This document shows, one piece after another, positions 4,421 through 5,331 of a stretch of DNA of 5,331 nt. Location of the stretch: positions 1 through 5,331 of the forward strand of contig CAZAXK010000028.1 of assembly GCA_964489135.1 (NCBI GenBank). Direction: 5' to 3'. The first letter of the stretch is position 1. Each line of letters starts with the position of its first letter. A program made the position numbers and the translations under genes. The DNA is from JBBTQZ01 sp964489135. Lineage in GTDB: Bacteria > Patescibacteriota > Minisyncoccia > Phycocordibacterales > WO2-35-19. The notes under the pieces are model-generated. The model ran no database searches and was not told where the DNA came from. It saw only the letters and a list, made by a program, of their open reading frames with translations.

Positions 4421-5331
4421 ATGCCTCCATTTAGTAACTTTACGACCAAAGCCAAAGAAGCGATCAGAAAGTCGCACGAGCTCGTGATCGAACGCGGTCA
4501 AAACCACGTTGGCCCTTTGCACCTGCTTACTGCCCTCATGCTCCAAGAGGAATCAATGGTCGCTTCGATTCTCGACCGAATGGAAATAGACAGCATTCTC
4601 TTGACTGACTCACTGCTTGAGGCGATCGAAACGGGTGCTACCGGCAATACCGTCTCGCCCTCTTATCAGATATATCTCACCCCAGAGCTAGCTCACATCA
4701 TCGAGCATTCTTCTAAGGTAGCAAGCTCTATGGGCGATGAATTCGTATCAACCGAACATCTTTTCATTGCCTGCCTAGATGTTCCGAGTTCTGCCAAGGA
4801 CATTCTCTCTCGTTTCAAGATCGAGAAGGAAAAGGTGATGTTCCTGATCCAAGAAATAAAACAAGGCAAATTTTCCGAAGCGAAAGCTCCACAGAAAAAC
4901 AAAGCGATTATCAAATTCACTCGCTCACTTACTTCGCTTGCAAAGGAGAACAAGCTCGATCCAGTGATTGGCAGGGAAGACGAAATTTCTCGAATCATCC
5001 AGATCCTTTCTCGCCGGACCAAGAACAACCCAATACTCATTGGTGAGGCAGGGGTGGGCAAGACCGCTATCGCCGAAGGTCTGGCTATGCGCATCGCCTC
5101 AGGCAATGTGCCAGAGTCACTTCGCGACAAGGAGCTCGTCTCGCTCGATCTTGGCCTGCTTGTTGCTGGTACCAAGTACAGAGGTGAGTTCGAAGAACGG
5201 CTAAAGAATATAATAAAGGAGATCGAAAAGTCTGATGGCAAAATCATTCTCTTTATCGACGAAATACACACGATCGTTGGTGCTGGCTCGGCCGAAGGAT
5301 CGCTTGATGCGTCCAATATGCTGAAGCCCGC
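4421..5331 (+). CDS. ClpB/ClpC-type AAA+ unfoldase, 5' part only
   Basis: The frame is open from ATG 4421 to the window edge (303 complete codons, no stop). These Hsp100 ATPases thread misfolded or tagged proteins through a hexameric ring, for refolding (ClpB) or for ClpP (ClpC). Residues 1-145 form the double Clp N-domain (NHVGPLHLL at 28-36 and DEFVSTEHLF at 106-115 mark the two repeats). After a short linker the first AAA+ module starts with LDPVIGRE (179-186). It shows Walker A GEAGVGKT (208-215, Ala replacing the usual Pro), the pore loop GTKYRGE with Tyr253, and Walker B IILFIDE (275-281). ClpB and ClpC differ in the middle domain and in the ClpP-binding loop, both beyond the window, so I do not assign a symbol. 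No ribosome binding site precedes the ATG. It is separated by 88 nt from the HtrA-like gene and has its own promoter. Confidence 0.93.
   Translation, partial: MPPFSNFTTKAKEAIRKSHELVIERGQNHVGPLHLLTALMLQEESMVASILDRMEIDSILLTDSLLEAIETGATGNTVSPSYQIYLTPELAHIIEHSSKVASSMGDEFVSTEHLFIACLDVPSSAKDILSRFKIEKEKVMFLIQEIKQGKFSEAKAPQKNKAIIKFTRSLTSLAKENKLDPVIGREDEISRIIQILSRRTKNNPILIGEAGVGKTAIAEGLAMRIASGNVPESLRDKELVSLDLGLLVAGTKYRGEFEERLKNIIKEIEKSDGKIILFIDEIHTIVGAGSAEGSLDASNMLKP

Noticed and set aside
4693..5316. 207-codon open frame on the - strand
   Set aside because: It is antisense to the Clp N-domain and AAA+ module, and its serine-rich composition is what the complementary strand of this gene would give.
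1..5331. CRISPR array, insertion sequence or phage genes
   Set aside because: I saw no spaced direct repeats, transposase motifs or phage proteins on either strand.

Overview
The window reads like a piece of a reduced-genome bacterium of the Patescibacteria/CPR type, most probably Parcubacteria-like. The signs are an initiation factor IF2 that begins at its G domain with no N-terminal region, a short cysteine desulfurase, a membrane-anchored HtrA-like protein beside a Clp ATPase, weak or absent Shine-Dalgarno (SD) sequences on most genes, and a small GC-rich palindrome of a kind I associate with these genomes. TGA is used as a normal stop, so this is not the recoded Gracilibacteria code. The lineage is an inference from gene style, not from a marker phylogeny.

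Layout, left to right. Positions 1-75 are the 3' part of a tRNA-Leu(UAG) with an encoded CCA. Positions 94-589 form a self-contained transcription unit on the + strand: a promoter, a structured leader of about 75 nt, a GTG-started gene for a small secreted protein of unknown function (203-541), and a strong intrinsic terminator. A tRNA-Cys(GCA) lies on the - strand at 599-671, without an encoded CCA and with an unusual T-loop. A short intergenic stretch with an imperfect palindrome separates it from infB (785-2272, - strand).

infB and a cysteine desulfurase gene (2360-3508, + strand) are divergent. They are driven by two sigma70-type promoters that interlock, each -35 box lying in the spacer of the other. 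The desulfurase appears to be transcribed almost leaderless. It is followed after 14 nt by a single-pass membrane protein with a trypsin/HtrA fold that has lost its catalytic His and Ser (3523-4332). A separate extended -10 promoter and an 88-nt intergenic region with an inverted repeat precede the 5' part of a ClpB/ClpC-type AAA+ gene, which runs off the window at 5331.

How the genes fit together: most of the window is housekeeping (initiation of translation, two tRNAs, sulfur mobilisation probably for tRNA thiolation or Fe-S clusters, and protein quality control). The least explained parts are the small secreted protein with its switch-like leader, the pseudoprotease, and the departures from consensus in the IF2 fMet-binding domain, the desulfurase cofactor pocket and the tRNA-Cys elbow.
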